DNA of 16,391 nt, from positions 1-16,391 of the forward strand of contig JBFLXR010000028.1 in NCBI GenBank assembly GCA_040757065.1. Reading direction: 5' to 3'. The translations under genes and the position numbers were made by a program. Positions within the stretch are counted from its first letter, which is position 1, and every line of letters begins with the position of its first letter. The notes under the pieces were generated by a model. That model was not told the DNA's origin. It ran no database searches and saw only the letters and a list, made by a program, of their open reading frames with translations. Shown here piece after piece: positions 5,548-16,391 of this stretch. This DNA is from JBFLXR01 sp040757065 (lineage in GTDB: Bacteria; Pseudomonadota; Gammaproteobacteria; Burkholderiales; Gallionellaceae).

Positions 5548-6810
5548 CTAATAGTGTTCGTGAGATTCAGATTCGTCATGTGCGTCGATGGGCCAGAGTT
5601 CGTGCGCGTCGAGCAGTAGGCGATAGCGGGCTTCGTTGGCGTCGAGTTGTGCGAGATTCTCCGCAAGGGTGGATTCCAGCGCGAGTCGACGTGCGGTGAG
5701 GGTATCGCCCAAGCTGTTTTCGCCGAGGCCGTAAGCGCGGGTGGCGAGTTCAGCGTTTTGGCGCATATTTTCTCCGGCAGCATGAGCCTGTTGCCAGATG
5801 TCATAACTGACGCTCGCTTGCAGGTGTGTGGCGCGTATATCGTCTTCAAGACGTCGTTTGACGAATTCTGCACGTTCTGTTGCTATGCCGGATTGTTGTT
5901 CGGCGCTATCGGCGAGTGCGCTGCGTGCGCTGCCCGGAAAGGGGACGGTCAGATACAGCCCGGTAACCCGTTCGTTGCCGCCCATTTCGTTGGAATGGCG
6001 AATGCCGAGCGTTGGATCCGGTAGGCGGTCGGTACGTGCACGCTGCGCGTGCAGGCTTTGAACGCGGCTTTCAGCTTGAATCATGCCGAGCTCGTGATTG
6101 TGTTCGAGGGCATGTGCCCGCCAATACGGCAAGTCGTGGTTGATCGGTTGCGGTGCGATCAGCGTGGTTTGTTGCGGTATCGTTAGGCTGGGAAATTGTT
6201 TGATGAGTTCGCCGGCGGCGAGTTTGCTGCGCAAGGCGGCCTGTTGCTGGCTGACGATGGCTTGCGCAGCAATTGCCCGAGCCTGATTAAGCTCCAATTT
6301 CGGTGCGTCGCCTGCGTTGACCCGTTTCTCGGTCAGTTGCGTAAGTTGGTTTAAGAGTTCAGTTTGTTTTTGCCAGAGTTGATTTTGCGTTTCTTCGCGT
6401 TGCCAGACGAACCAGAGTTTCAGTAGCTGGCGGGCGGCTTCATGTTGTGCATCGCCGAGTGCATAGCGGGCACGATTGACGCTTTCCGAGCCGATGCGGC
6501 TATCGAGACTGGCTTTGTTGAATAAGCGAATGGGGCGCTCCAGCGCGATATCCCATTCTTTTAGGTTTTGTCCGTTATTAATGATGCGGCGTTGTGCGCT
6601 GCCGGCGCGAATGTTGAATTCGTAGGGGCCGCTTTCCAGGCGGCGTTGATTGCCTTGCTCCCACAATATGCCGCGCTCAGCGAGCCGGACGTTCAGGTGG
6701 CTTTCCAATGCTGCTTCAACTTGATTGAGCGGCGGTAGATCCGGATAGGTGTTTTCGGCCGCCCAGGCAGGGGTGCTGCACAATAGTGCGAATAAAATAG
6801 TTTTGTTCAA
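5548..6810 (-). CDS. Outer-membrane factor of RND efflux (TolC/CzcC-like)
   Basis: The product has 420 residues from TTG 6810. I choose this start because GGGAGA lies 5-6 nt upstream, translation from it gives a clean Sec signal peptide (MNKTILFALLCSTPAWA, then AENT), and the TTG overlaps the TGA of the preceding gene as TTGA. An ATG at 6846 would give 432 residues but would bury the signal peptide. Two OEP repeats are visible as long Ala/Glu/Arg-rich helices, for example LNQLTQLTEKRVNAGDAPKLELNQ and ARLDPTLGIRHSNE-type turns with the GLYLTVPFPGS strand. This is the trimeric outer-membrane channel of a CBA exporter. The tail is His/Glu-rich (HDESESHEHY), perhaps metal-interacting. It is the last gene of the operon, and no separate terminator is seen before the tRNA-Arg promoter. 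Confidence 0.88.
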   Translation of the reverse strand: MNKTILFALLCSTPAWAAENTYPDLPPLNQVEAALESHLNVRLAERGILWEQGNQRRLESGPYEFNIRAGSAQRRIINNGQNLKEWDIALERPIRLFNKASLDSRIGSESVNRARYALGDAQHEAARQLLKLWFVWQREETQNQLWQKQTELLNQLTQLTEKRVNAGDAPKLELNQARAIAAQAIVSQQQAALRSKLAAGELIKQFPSLTIPQQTTLIAPQPINHDLPYWRAHALEHNHELGMIQAESRVQSLHAQRARTDRLPDPTLGIRHSNEMGGNERVTGLYLTVPFPGSARSALADSAEQQSGIATERAEFVKRRLEDDIRATHLQASVSYDIWQQAHAAGENMRQNAELATRAYGLGENSLGDTLTARRLALESTLAENLAQLDANEARYRLLLDAHELWPIDAHDESESHEHY

Positions 6811-7118
6811 GCGAGTCTCCCGAATTCGATAACGGGCGTGATCCAATAGGCGATTTCGCTGTTCGCTTCCTCTTCTTTGAGATGGGCAATCAGCGCATGC
6901 GCGTTTTCAAGATTCATCACCGAGCGGATTTCGATACGTTGCGATCGTCCGCGGACTTGTTCCAGCATGCTGGGGAGCTTTTCCTTTTGGCTGCTGCCTT
7001 CGATCCGGCTGATCGAAAAGCCGCTGATCCATTCGGGATGTTCCAGTAAATGATCTACCATTCGCTCTTCCAGCGACTTGTGGCAAACCAGCGTCAAACA
7101 ACAATCCAAGGGTTTCAT
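6807..7118 (-). CDS. DUF3240-family PII-like protein
   Basis: The product has 103 residues. GGAGG lies 7 nt before the ATG, and the start overlaps the pump's stop as ATGA, indicating translational coupling. The N-terminal LTLVCHKSLEERMVDHLLEH and the C-terminal YWITPVIEFGRL (91-102) are the hallmarks I associate with DUF3240, a small family usually found beside heavy-metal RND pumps and placed with GlnB/PII-like ferredoxin folds. No function is established for it as far as I know. C6, C7, C12, H13, H23 and H27 near the N-terminus are potential metal ligands, which is inference. No signal peptide is visible, so it should be cytosolic. A regulatory or metal-sensing partner of the pump is the most natural idea. 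Confidence 0.82.
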   Translation of the reverse strand: MKPLDCCLTLVCHKSLEERMVDHLLEHPEWISGFSISRIEGSSQKEKLPSMLEQVRGRSQRIEIRSVMNLENAHALIAHLKEEEANSEIAYWITPVIEFGRLA

Positions 7119-10100
7119 TGGCGCGCCTCCGTAGGCTCGATGCCGAAGCGGCGGTATAAAATCGGCAGCATAATCAGCGTCAGCACGGTGGAGCTGAGCA
7201 GCCCGCCGGTAACGACAATCGCTAAGGGTTTTTGAATTTCTGAGCCGGGGCCGTGTGCGAATAGCAGAGGCAACAGGCCGAAGGCGGTGATGCTGGCGGT
7301 CATTAAGACAGGGCGCAGACGCCGTTTGGCTCCCTCGGTAACAACGCGGGTAATCTCCATGCCTTGTGCTAGCAACTGATTAAAGTAACTGACCATCACC
7401 ACGCCGTTCAGCACTGCGATCCCGAGTAGTGCGATAAATCCAACCGATGCCGGTACGGAGAGATATTCCCGGCTGATCCAGAGTGCGAACACCCCGCCGA
7501 TGAGTGCGAACGGAATATTGGTTAATACCAGTGCGGCTTGGCGTACGGAGCCGAAGGTGGCGAACAGCAGCATAAAGATGAGTCCCAATGCAACAGGAAC
7601 AACTACGGCAAGCCGTGCGGCGGCGCGCTGCTGATTTTCGAATTGTCCGCCCCACGTTAAACTGTAGCCGGCAGGCAAGGAGATTTGCTTGGCAACGGCA
7701 GCTTTGGCATCTTCCACGAAACCGACCAGGTCGCGGTCGCGTACGTTGGTTTGTACCACAACCATACGGGCACTGTTCTCGTGATCCACTTTCACCGGGC
7801 CGTCTGCACGTTCCAGCTTGGCAATAGCAGCCAGCGGGACGCTTTGTCCGTTAGGCAAAGGGAGCGTAAGCGCAGAGAAGAGTGCGGGCGATTGCTGAAC
7901 ATCGGATTCGCCGCGCACGATAAACGGGGTACGGCGGCTTGATTCGATGACCATACCGAGTTGTTGCCCTTCGACTTGCATTCTCAGTGCGCTGCCGATT
8001 TCGTCCACGGAGAGACCGAGGCGACCGGCTGCCAGCCTGTCGATCACGACCCGGTAGTACTGGACCCCGCCGTTTTTGACGGTATAGGCATCTTCACTGC
8101 CCTTGATGCCTTTGATGACGCTAACCATTTTTTCGGCGAGTTCGTTCAGTTTATTAATGTCCGAACCGAAGATTTTGATGGCGACGTCGCCGCGTGAACC
8201 GGTCAGCATTTCCGATACGCGCATGGAAATCGGCTGGGTGAAGCTGAATTCCACGCCGGGGAAGCTTTCCATCGTTTTGCGGATTTCGTCGATGATGGCT
8301 TCTTTACTTGGTTGCCGCCATTCTTGCTGCGGTTTCAGTACCAGAAAATTGTCGGTTTCGTTCAGGCCCATCGGGTCGAGCCCCAACTCATCGGCGCCAG
8401 CCCGAGATACCACTCCTTTTACTTCGGGGACGGCTTGCAGAATGGCTGCCTGCACACGTCGGTCGATGTCGCTGGTTTGCGCTAGGCTAATGGACGGCAG
8501 CTTGGCCGTTTGCATAATTATGTCGCCCTCGTCCATTTCCGGCATAAAGGTTTTGCCGATCAGGGTATATACGCCGCCCGTAACTATAAGTAGTGCAATT
8601 GCGGTGGTGAGAACTTTGCGCTCGTTCGCCAGTGCCTTCGATAGCAGCGGTTCATATATTTGCATGGCTTTTCGCACCAACCAAGGCTCATCGTGGCTCG
8701 CTGTCTTTAGCATGAAGGAAGCGAGCATCGGAATGACAGTAAGGGAAAGCAGCAATGAGCCAGCTAGTGCGAAGACGATGGTGAGCGCAACGGGAATGAA
8801 TAGTTTCCCTTCCAACCCTTGCAGCGTCATCAGGGGCAAGAACACGATAATAATGATGGCGACACCCGCCGATACGGGGGTGATGACTTCTTTGACCGCT
8901 CGGTAGAGGGTGTGCAGATGCGGAATGTGGCGACGCTCTTCTGCCAGATGGCTGATGATGTTTTCCACCACGACGACTGCGCCGTCTACCAGCATGCCGA
9001 TGGCGATCGCCAGACCGCCGAGACTCATCAGATTGGCGGACATGCCGAATTGTTGCATCAGAATGAAGGTAATCAGCACCGCCAGCGGGAGAGTGAGGGC
9101 GACAACCACTGCGGCGCGCAAATTGCCGAGGAATAGCACCAGCAGTACGACTACCAGCACAATCGCTTCGGTCAGCGATTTGGAAACGGTGCCGACCGCG
9201 CGTTCCACTAAGTTGCTGCGGTTGTAGAATGTGTTGACAGTCATGCCTTTGGGTAAGGAGGGGGCGATTTCATTCAATTTTTTCTCGACGCCATCTACTA
9301 CTTTTTGTGCATTGGCACCACGCAGGCCCAGTACTAGACCTTCAACTGCTTCACCTTTGCCATCCATTGTCACGGTTCCGTAGCGCGTCAGGCTGCCGAT
9401 GCGAACTTCCGCAATATCGCCAACCCGTACCGGGCTGCCTCCGGGATTTGCAATCACGATGTTGCGAACGTCGTCCAGTGTTTTGATACTGCCCTCAGTG
9501 CGAACCAGCAGTGCTTCGTCGCCGTCCGTCAGGCGGCCTGCACCGTCGTTTCGATTGTTCGTTTCCAGTGCTTGTTGCAGCATCGCCATGGACAGTCCGC
9601 GGGCGGCAAGGGCGGTATGATCGGGAACGACTTCGAAGCTGCGCGCCAGTCCGCCGAGCGAGTTCACGTCAGCTACGCCGGGCAGGGTGCGCAGAGCAGG
9701 GCGAATTGTCCAATCAAGTACGGTGCGGCGCTGTTCGAGTGAATATTCTTTCCCCTCGATGGTGAACATAAACATTTCACCGAGTGGCGTGGTGATCGGC
9801 GCAAGTCCGCCGGATACGCCGGGTGGCAGATCGCGCAGAGTGTTATTCAATCGTTCAGTGACTTGCTGGCGTGCCCAGTAGATGTCGGTGCCGTCTTCGA
9901 AATCGATAGTAATATCGGCGATGGCGTATTTTGAGATCGAGCGCAGAATGCGTTTGTTGGGGATGCCCAGCATTTCAAGTTCGATCGGCGCAACAATGCG
10001 TGCTTCCACTTCTTCCGGCGTCATGCCGGGCGCTTTCATAATGATTTTGACCTGCGTAGTGGATACATCCGGGAATGCGTCGATTGGCAGGTCGCGGAAA

Positions 10101-10189
10101 GAGGAGATGCCCGCGCCGATCAGCAGCAAAGTTAGGACGGCAACCAACAGGCGCTGGGTAAGCGCGAATTCAACGAGTTTTGACAACAT
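7115..10189 (-). CDS. Heavy-metal-type RND efflux pump (CzcA/CusA superfamily)
   Basis: The product has 1024 residues, the usual length. The start ATG follows the adaptor's TAA after one base. The N-terminal VEFALTQRLLVAVLTLLL is TM1, followed by FRDLPIDAFPDVSTTQVKI, typical of HME-RND proteins. The hydrophobic blocks near residues 340-490 and 870-1015 give the expected 12 TM helices with two large periplasmic loops. In TM4 the motif is IAIGMLVDGAVVVVENI: D402, E409 and N410 are kept, but position 396, Asp in the CzcA signature DFGxxxDGA, is Ala. In the first porter region FMPEMDEGDIIMQ has M559 and Q560, so the CusA binding Met is displaced by one. It uses the proton gradient to export a substrate from the periplasm or cytoplasm through the outer-membrane factor. 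Metal specificity is not decided; the motif resembles the less-characterised HME group rather than classic CzcA or CusA. Confidence 0.95.
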   Translation of the reverse strand: MLSKLVEFALTQRLLVAVLTLLLIGAGISSFRDLPIDAFPDVSTTQVKIIMKAPGMTPEEVEARIVAPIELEMLGIPNKRILRSISKYAIADITIDFEDGTDIYWARQQVTERLNNTLRDLPPGVSGGLAPITTPLGEMFMFTIEGKEYSLEQRRTVLDWTIRPALRTLPGVADVNSLGGLARSFEVVPDHTALAARGLSMAMLQQALETNNRNDGAGRLTDGDEALLVRTEGSIKTLDDVRNIVIANPGGSPVRVGDIAEVRIGSLTRYGTVTMDGKGEAVEGLVLGLRGANAQKVVDGVEKKLNEIAPSLPKGMTVNTFYNRSNLVERAVGTVSKSLTEAIVLVVVLLVLFLGNLRAAVVVALTLPLAVLITFILMQQFGMSANLMSLGGLAIAIGMLVDGAVVVVENIISHLAEERRHIPHLHTLYRAVKEVITPVSAGVAIIIIVFLPLMTLQGLEGKLFIPVALTIVFALAGSLLLSLTVIPMLASFMLKTASHDEPWLVRKAMQIYEPLLSKALANERKVLTTAIALLIVTGGVYTLIGKTFMPEMDEGDIIMQTAKLPSISLAQTSDIDRRVQAAILQAVPEVKGVVSRAGADELGLDPMGLNETDNFLVLKPQQEWRQPSKEAIIDEIRKTMESFPGVEFSFTQPISMRVSEMLTGSRGDVAIKIFGSDINKLNELAEKMVSVIKGIKGSEDAYTVKNGGVQYYRVVIDRLAAGRLGLSVDEIGSALRMQVEGQQLGMVIESSRRTPFIVRGESDVQQSPALFSALTLPLPNGQSVPLAAIAKLERADGPVKVDHENSARMVVVQTNVRDRDLVGFVEDAKAAVAKQISLPAGYSLTWGGQFENQQRAAARLAVVVPVALGLIFMLLFATFGSVRQAALVLTNIPFALIGGVFALWISREYLSVPASVGFIALLGIAVLNGVVMVSYFNQLLAQGMEITRVVTEGAKRRLRPVLMTASITAFGLLPLLFAHGPGSEIQKPLAIVVTGGLLSSTVLTLIMLPILYRRFGIEPTEARQ

Positions 10190-10190
10190 A

Positions 10191-11294
10191 TTACTCGCCC
10201 CCGCCGATGCCCATCATGCTGGCTTTGAGGGAGGAGGTGCCTCGCACGGCGATTTTTTCGTCGCCTTTAAGATTGCCGGAGATGGCTGTGCTTTGCGCGC
10301 CTTCATTTAAGATTGTGACTGGCTCAGCATGGAAGCCTTTAGGGGTGGCGACAAATATATAGGATTTTCCATCCAGACGCGCCAGGGCGCTATTGGGAAC
10401 ATTCCACTGCATTTTACCGCTGCTGGCTACGGCGACTGAGGCTTCCACGAACTGTCCCGGACGGAGATTTTCCGCGCCTTTGGTGATGGTGGCTCGCAAC
10501 ATAATCGTTTGGTTTCCGCCACTTAAGCTGCGTCCGATTGCAGTGAGCTTGCCTTCCGCGTTGAAAGCGGGGATGGATACCCGTGCGCCTGTGGTTAATC
10601 CTTTTGCGCTTTTCAAAGGCACTTGGATTTCCAAGGCCAGAGGATCCAGCTTGGCTACTTTGAAGAGGGCGGCGGCGGCATCGAGCCTTTGGCCTGCTTG
10701 AATGCTCTTTTCCAGTACCACGCCATCGATCGGCGCAGTGACGGCAAGCAAGCCATTCAGGCCGTTGCCGGATTGCAACTGATTAATATGGGCTTCCGAT
10801 ACGCCTGCCATGCGCAGGGTTTGACGGCGCTCAAGGAGTGCGGCATTGGCCTCGGCAGACTGACTTTGCGTGGTTCGGTAGCGGCTTTCGGAAATAATGC
10901 CGTCTTTCCATAGTTGCTCATCGCGTGTCAGATTTTCTTTGGAGAGCTTAGCTTGGCTGGTAGCTTGAATAAGGCCGCGTTGCGTTTCGGCGAGCGTAGG
11001 GCTTTGCAGGCGGGCAAGAATTTGCCCCTTCTTGACTGCGTCGCCTACCCCAGCGATAGTCTGCTCGACCATGGCCGGGAAGGGCGCGCTAATTACGAAG
11101 AGTTGGTTGCCGGGAATGACTACCTGGGCTGGCATGCCGGAGAGTTCACCCTGCTGCTGGGCTGGTAGGGCGGCGGTTTCGATATTCAGCGTTTTAAGTT
11201 GCTGTTGGGTGAGTGCAATGTCATCCGCTGCACGCAGAGTAATGGGTAGTAAGCAGCCTGCGATGAGTGTCAGGCTTAATGGTAATTGTTTCAT
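10191..11294 (-). CDS. RND efflux periplasmic adaptor (CzcB/CusB-like)
   Basis: The product has 367 residues. TTGGAG lies about 10 nt upstream of ATG 11294. Residues 1-22 are a Sec signal peptide (MKQLPLSLTLIAGCLLPITL). Next comes a barrel-sandwich (lipoyl-like) half, FVISAPFPAMVEQTIAGVGDAV, then KKGQILARLQSP. A short helical hairpin follows (LAETQRGLIQATSQAKLSKE to LLERRQTLRMAGVSEAHINQ), then the second lipoyl half, VTAPIDGVVLEKSIQAGQRL. The beta-barrel and membrane-proximal parts complete it, including LRPGQFVEASVAV and VPNSALARLDG. It bridges the pump and the outer-membrane factor. The N-terminal metal-binding His/Met-rich extension of some CusB/CzcB proteins is absent. The gene ends one base before the pump's start. 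Confidence 0.92.
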   Translation of the reverse strand: MKQLPLSLTLIAGCLLPITLRAADDIALTQQQLKTLNIETAALPAQQQGELSGMPAQVVIPGNQLFVISAPFPAMVEQTIAGVGDAVKKGQILARLQSPTLAETQRGLIQATSQAKLSKENLTRDEQLWKDGIISESRYRTTQSQSAEANAALLERRQTLRMAGVSEAHINQLQSGNGLNGLLAVTAPIDGVVLEKSIQAGQRLDAAAALFKVAKLDPLALEIQVPLKSAKGLTTGARVSIPAFNAEGKLTAIGRSLSGGNQTIMLRATITKGAENLRPGQFVEASVAVASSGKMQWNVPNSALARLDGKSYIFVATPKGFHAEPVTILNEGAQSTAISGNLKGDEKIAVRGTSSLKASMMGIGGGE

Positions 11295-11362
11295 GTGTTC
11301 GACTCCAATGCCTTAAGCATTAATAAACTATGCCGATGTGCGGCTAACGGTTTGAGTTTGAG

Positions 11363-11779
11363 TCAGGCTGGCGGTGCTTGTGCTTCAGGCAAAAAGTATG
11401 GCGTGCTGCGCAAATGTAAGGTGCGCGATTGCGCATGCACAGTGAGTGTGATCGCAGTTTTTGCTTCCGGTTTGAGGGAGAAGTCTGGGAGGGGGGCTTG
11501 ATCGGGGCTGAGAGGGTGATTACGCTGAAACTCGTGCGGAAGCTCAATTACGGCGGCATCCGCTTGCTGTACATAATCCAGATTTATATATGTATCCTGC
11601 GTGAGCGGAGCGTGCAAGCGTAATTCATGTGCATGTATTGCGGAATCCGAATTGATCCCATCCACATGCGCATGCACCAAGGGCGCCATGCACTGCAAAA
11701 CAGTGAATAGTGCGATCAGCCACATCTGCAATCGTTGGAATGCAAGCAATCCGGAATCCTCGAAAACGGTAATTGGCAT
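11363..11779 (-). CDS. Small His-rich exported protein at head of efflux operon
   Basis: The product has 138 residues from ATG 11779. Alternatives are a TTG near 11749 (AGGA upstream) or ATG 11725. Longer versions would run through the tRNA-fMet gene and are excluded. A hydrophobic stretch, MWLIALFTVLQCMAPLVHA, looks like a signal peptide core followed by cleavage before HVDG. The mature part begins with a His-rich segment (H36, H38, H49, H51, H56, with H82 and H88 further on) and ends Pro-rich (LPEAQAPPA). I do not recognise a family. Similar small exported His-rich proteins often lead metal-efflux operons and may bind metal in the periplasm, but that is inference. It ends 68 bp before the adaptor and is probably in the same transcript. 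Confidence 0.6.
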   Translation of the reverse strand: MPITVFEDSGLLAFQRLQMWLIALFTVLQCMAPLVHAHVDGINSDSAIHAHELRLHAPLTQDTYINLDYVQQADAAVIELPHEFQRNHPLSPDQAPLPDFSLKPEAKTAITLTVHAQSRTLHLRSTPYFLPEAQAPPA

Positions 11780-11861
11780 GGTAACGCATACGGGGCGGAA
11801 CGGCAATGCAGACTGCCGCCTATAAAAATCAAGCAGATAAATAAAATGTAAGGAAATGTTG

Positions 11862-11890
11862 TTGACAGGTCTTATGCTGCTCGTTATAGT
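11862..11890 (+). promoter_or_regulatory. Promoter of tRNA-fMet
   Basis: A perfect -35 TTGACA (11862-11867) and a -10 TATAGT (11885-11890) are separated by 17 bp. They lie 15 bp before the mature tRNA, as expected for a strong sigma-70 stable-RNA promoter. Confidence 0.85.
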
Positions 11891-11904
11891 TGCGGTCTTC
11901 CTGA

Positions 11905-11981
<77 letters not shown>

Positions 11982-12014
11982 GTCAGAAGTAAAGTAAGTC
12001 GCAGGAAAAACAGG

Positions 12015-12042
12015 TTGACGAATAAAAAGAGATCTGTATAAT
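12015..12042 (+). promoter_or_regulatory. rRNA operon promoter
   Basis: -35 TTGACG (12015-12020), a 16-bp spacer and -10 TATAAT (12037-12042), followed by a GC-rich discriminator GCGCACC. The AT-rich upstream stretch AGGAAAAAC could serve as a modest UP element. It lies about 240 bp ahead of 16S, the normal distance for an rrn leader. Confidence 0.82.
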
Positions 12043-12281
12043 GCGCACCTCTTCGCTGCTCTGGCGGCGACTGCAAGAAGAGATTGATTGCAGCTAAGTT
12101 CTTTAAAATTCAGTAAAAACAACCGACGAGTGTGGGTATGTATGTTGAGAAGTCCGGGCAGTTTAACTGCTTGGAAATGCTCAAAATATATAGTAGTAAA
12201 ACTCACACAAGTCGAAGATACGATAAGTAAATTCGCTTTGAGTGAGATCAACGTCCTTAAATGGACACTTGCTAAGAGATT
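12043..12281 (+). other. rrn leader with boxA-like site
   Basis: The transcribed leader between promoter and 16S. TTCTTTAAA at 12099-12107 resembles boxA (consensus TGCTCTTTAACA), the NusB/NusE-binding antitermination element. A long-range stem CGAC..GTGTG (12124-12134) with CACAC..GTCG (12204-12214) encloses the central leader and may guide processing. Confidence 0.55.
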
Positions 12282-14020
<1,739 letters not shown>

Positions 14021-14042
14021 CTCGAAGTTGAATGGCTTGAAT

Positions 14043-14118
14043 GGGGGCATAGCTCAGCTGGGAGAGCACCTGCTTTGCAAGCAGGGGGTCGTCGGTTCGA
14101 TCCCGTCTGCCTCCACCA
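14043..14118 (+). tRNA. tRNA-Ala (TGC)
   Basis: A 76-nt tRNA with encoded CCA. The acceptor GGGGGCA pairs with TGCCTCC (G-U allowed). The anticodon loop TTTGCAA gives TGC at 14076-14078, and the T-arm contains GGTTCGATCC. It is the second tRNA of the standard Ile-Ala rrn spacer, 22 bp after tRNA-Ile. Confidence 0.98.
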
Positions 14119-14177
14119 ACACTTAGAGCTACAAAATAAGTGAGATGTGAAAATTAAGCAGCGAGACTGTTTAACTT

Positions 14178-14208
14178 TCACCTCTTATGAGGTGACTGAT
14201 CTTTAACA
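14178..14208 (+). promoter_or_regulatory. boxB/boxA-like antitermination element before 23S
   Basis: A perfect hairpin TCACCTC-TTAT-GAGGTGA (14178-14195) is followed at once by TGATCTTTAACA (14197-14208), matching boxA at most positions. Hairpin then boxA is the usual order of Nus-dependent rRNA antitermination sites. The rest of the spacer (14209-14391) contains 23S precursor sequence and no gene; the small reading frame within it is not credible. Confidence 0.65.
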
Positions 14209-14391
14209 ATTTGGAAGAAGTAAAGAAAGTGATTCACGCACGCTGTGGCAAGGCAACTTGTTATGGAGTGCTGAAAAACATGGGTTTTGATTGTATCAAA
14301 CCGCAACCATTCAAGTCGGATGGTGGCGGCACAAACGCGAGACAACACACCTATACAAGCTTGATCGCAAGATCAGGGCTTAATGTTATAG

Positions 14392-16391
<2,000 letters not shown>

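Noticed and set aside
8103..8906. 267-codon frame antisense to the RND pump
   Set aside because: It lies entirely opposite a clearly conserved pump gene; Ser/Met-rich low-complexity composition is typical of an antisense shadow.
11307..11321. AATGC-CTTAA-GCATT dyad before the adaptor as a metal-regulator operator
   Set aside because: Only 5-bp arms and no regulator gene nearby to connect it with.

Overview
The window looks like a chromosomal stretch of a betaproteobacterium. The 16S rRNA has the overall character of the Nitrosomonadales, possibly close to Gallionellaceae, but this is by eye and only the class is reasonably safe. From left to right it holds a laterally acquired island, a tRNA-Arg that served as its insertion site, a heavy-metal-type RND efflux operon on the minus strand, an initiator tRNA gene, and the start of a ribosomal RNA operon on the plus strand.

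Island (about 1-5411). It begins with the C-terminal end of an IS3-family transposase. A very GC-rich, hairpin-rich stretch of about 500 bp without a credible gene follows. Next is a 335-residue protein with a winged-helix plus nuclease-like layout resembling replication-relaxation/MobC mobilisation proteins. Then the base composition drops to AT-rich. Two unrecognised minus-strand cargo genes follow: a small membrane protein with a zinc-ribbon-like Cys motif, and a secreted protein ending in ankyrin-like sequence. The secreted-protein gene diverges from a plus-strand XRE regulator, and the gap between them carries a cluster of TTGA/TCAAC inverted repeats that look like operators. The right edge is an AlpA/excisionase-like gene overlapping a tyrosine integrase. 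The integrase ends 34 bp from the 3' end of tRNA-Arg(ACG), the usual layout of a tRNA-integrated element. The far attachment repeat is not in the window.

Efflux operon (11779-5548, minus strand). The order is: small His-rich exported protein, periplasmic adaptor, RND pump, DUF3240 PII-like protein, outer-membrane factor. The last four are joined by 1-bp gaps or stop/start overlaps, so they are very probably co-transcribed and translationally coupled. Together they would form an envelope-spanning CBA-type exporter. The metal is not certain: the pump lacks the first Asp of the classic CzcA signature and has a Gln where CusA has its first binding Met.

RNA genes (11862-16391, plus strand). tRNA-fMet has a near-consensus promoter. 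After it comes a separate strong rRNA promoter with a boxA-like leader, 16S rRNA, tRNA-Ile(GAT), tRNA-Ala(TGC), a boxB/boxA-like element and about 2.0 kb of 23S rRNA, which runs off the right edge. No CRISPR array is present. The most useful leads are the operator array with its uncharacterised cargo pair, the possible mobilisation module beside a structured GC-rich region, and the PII-like protein embedded in the efflux operon.
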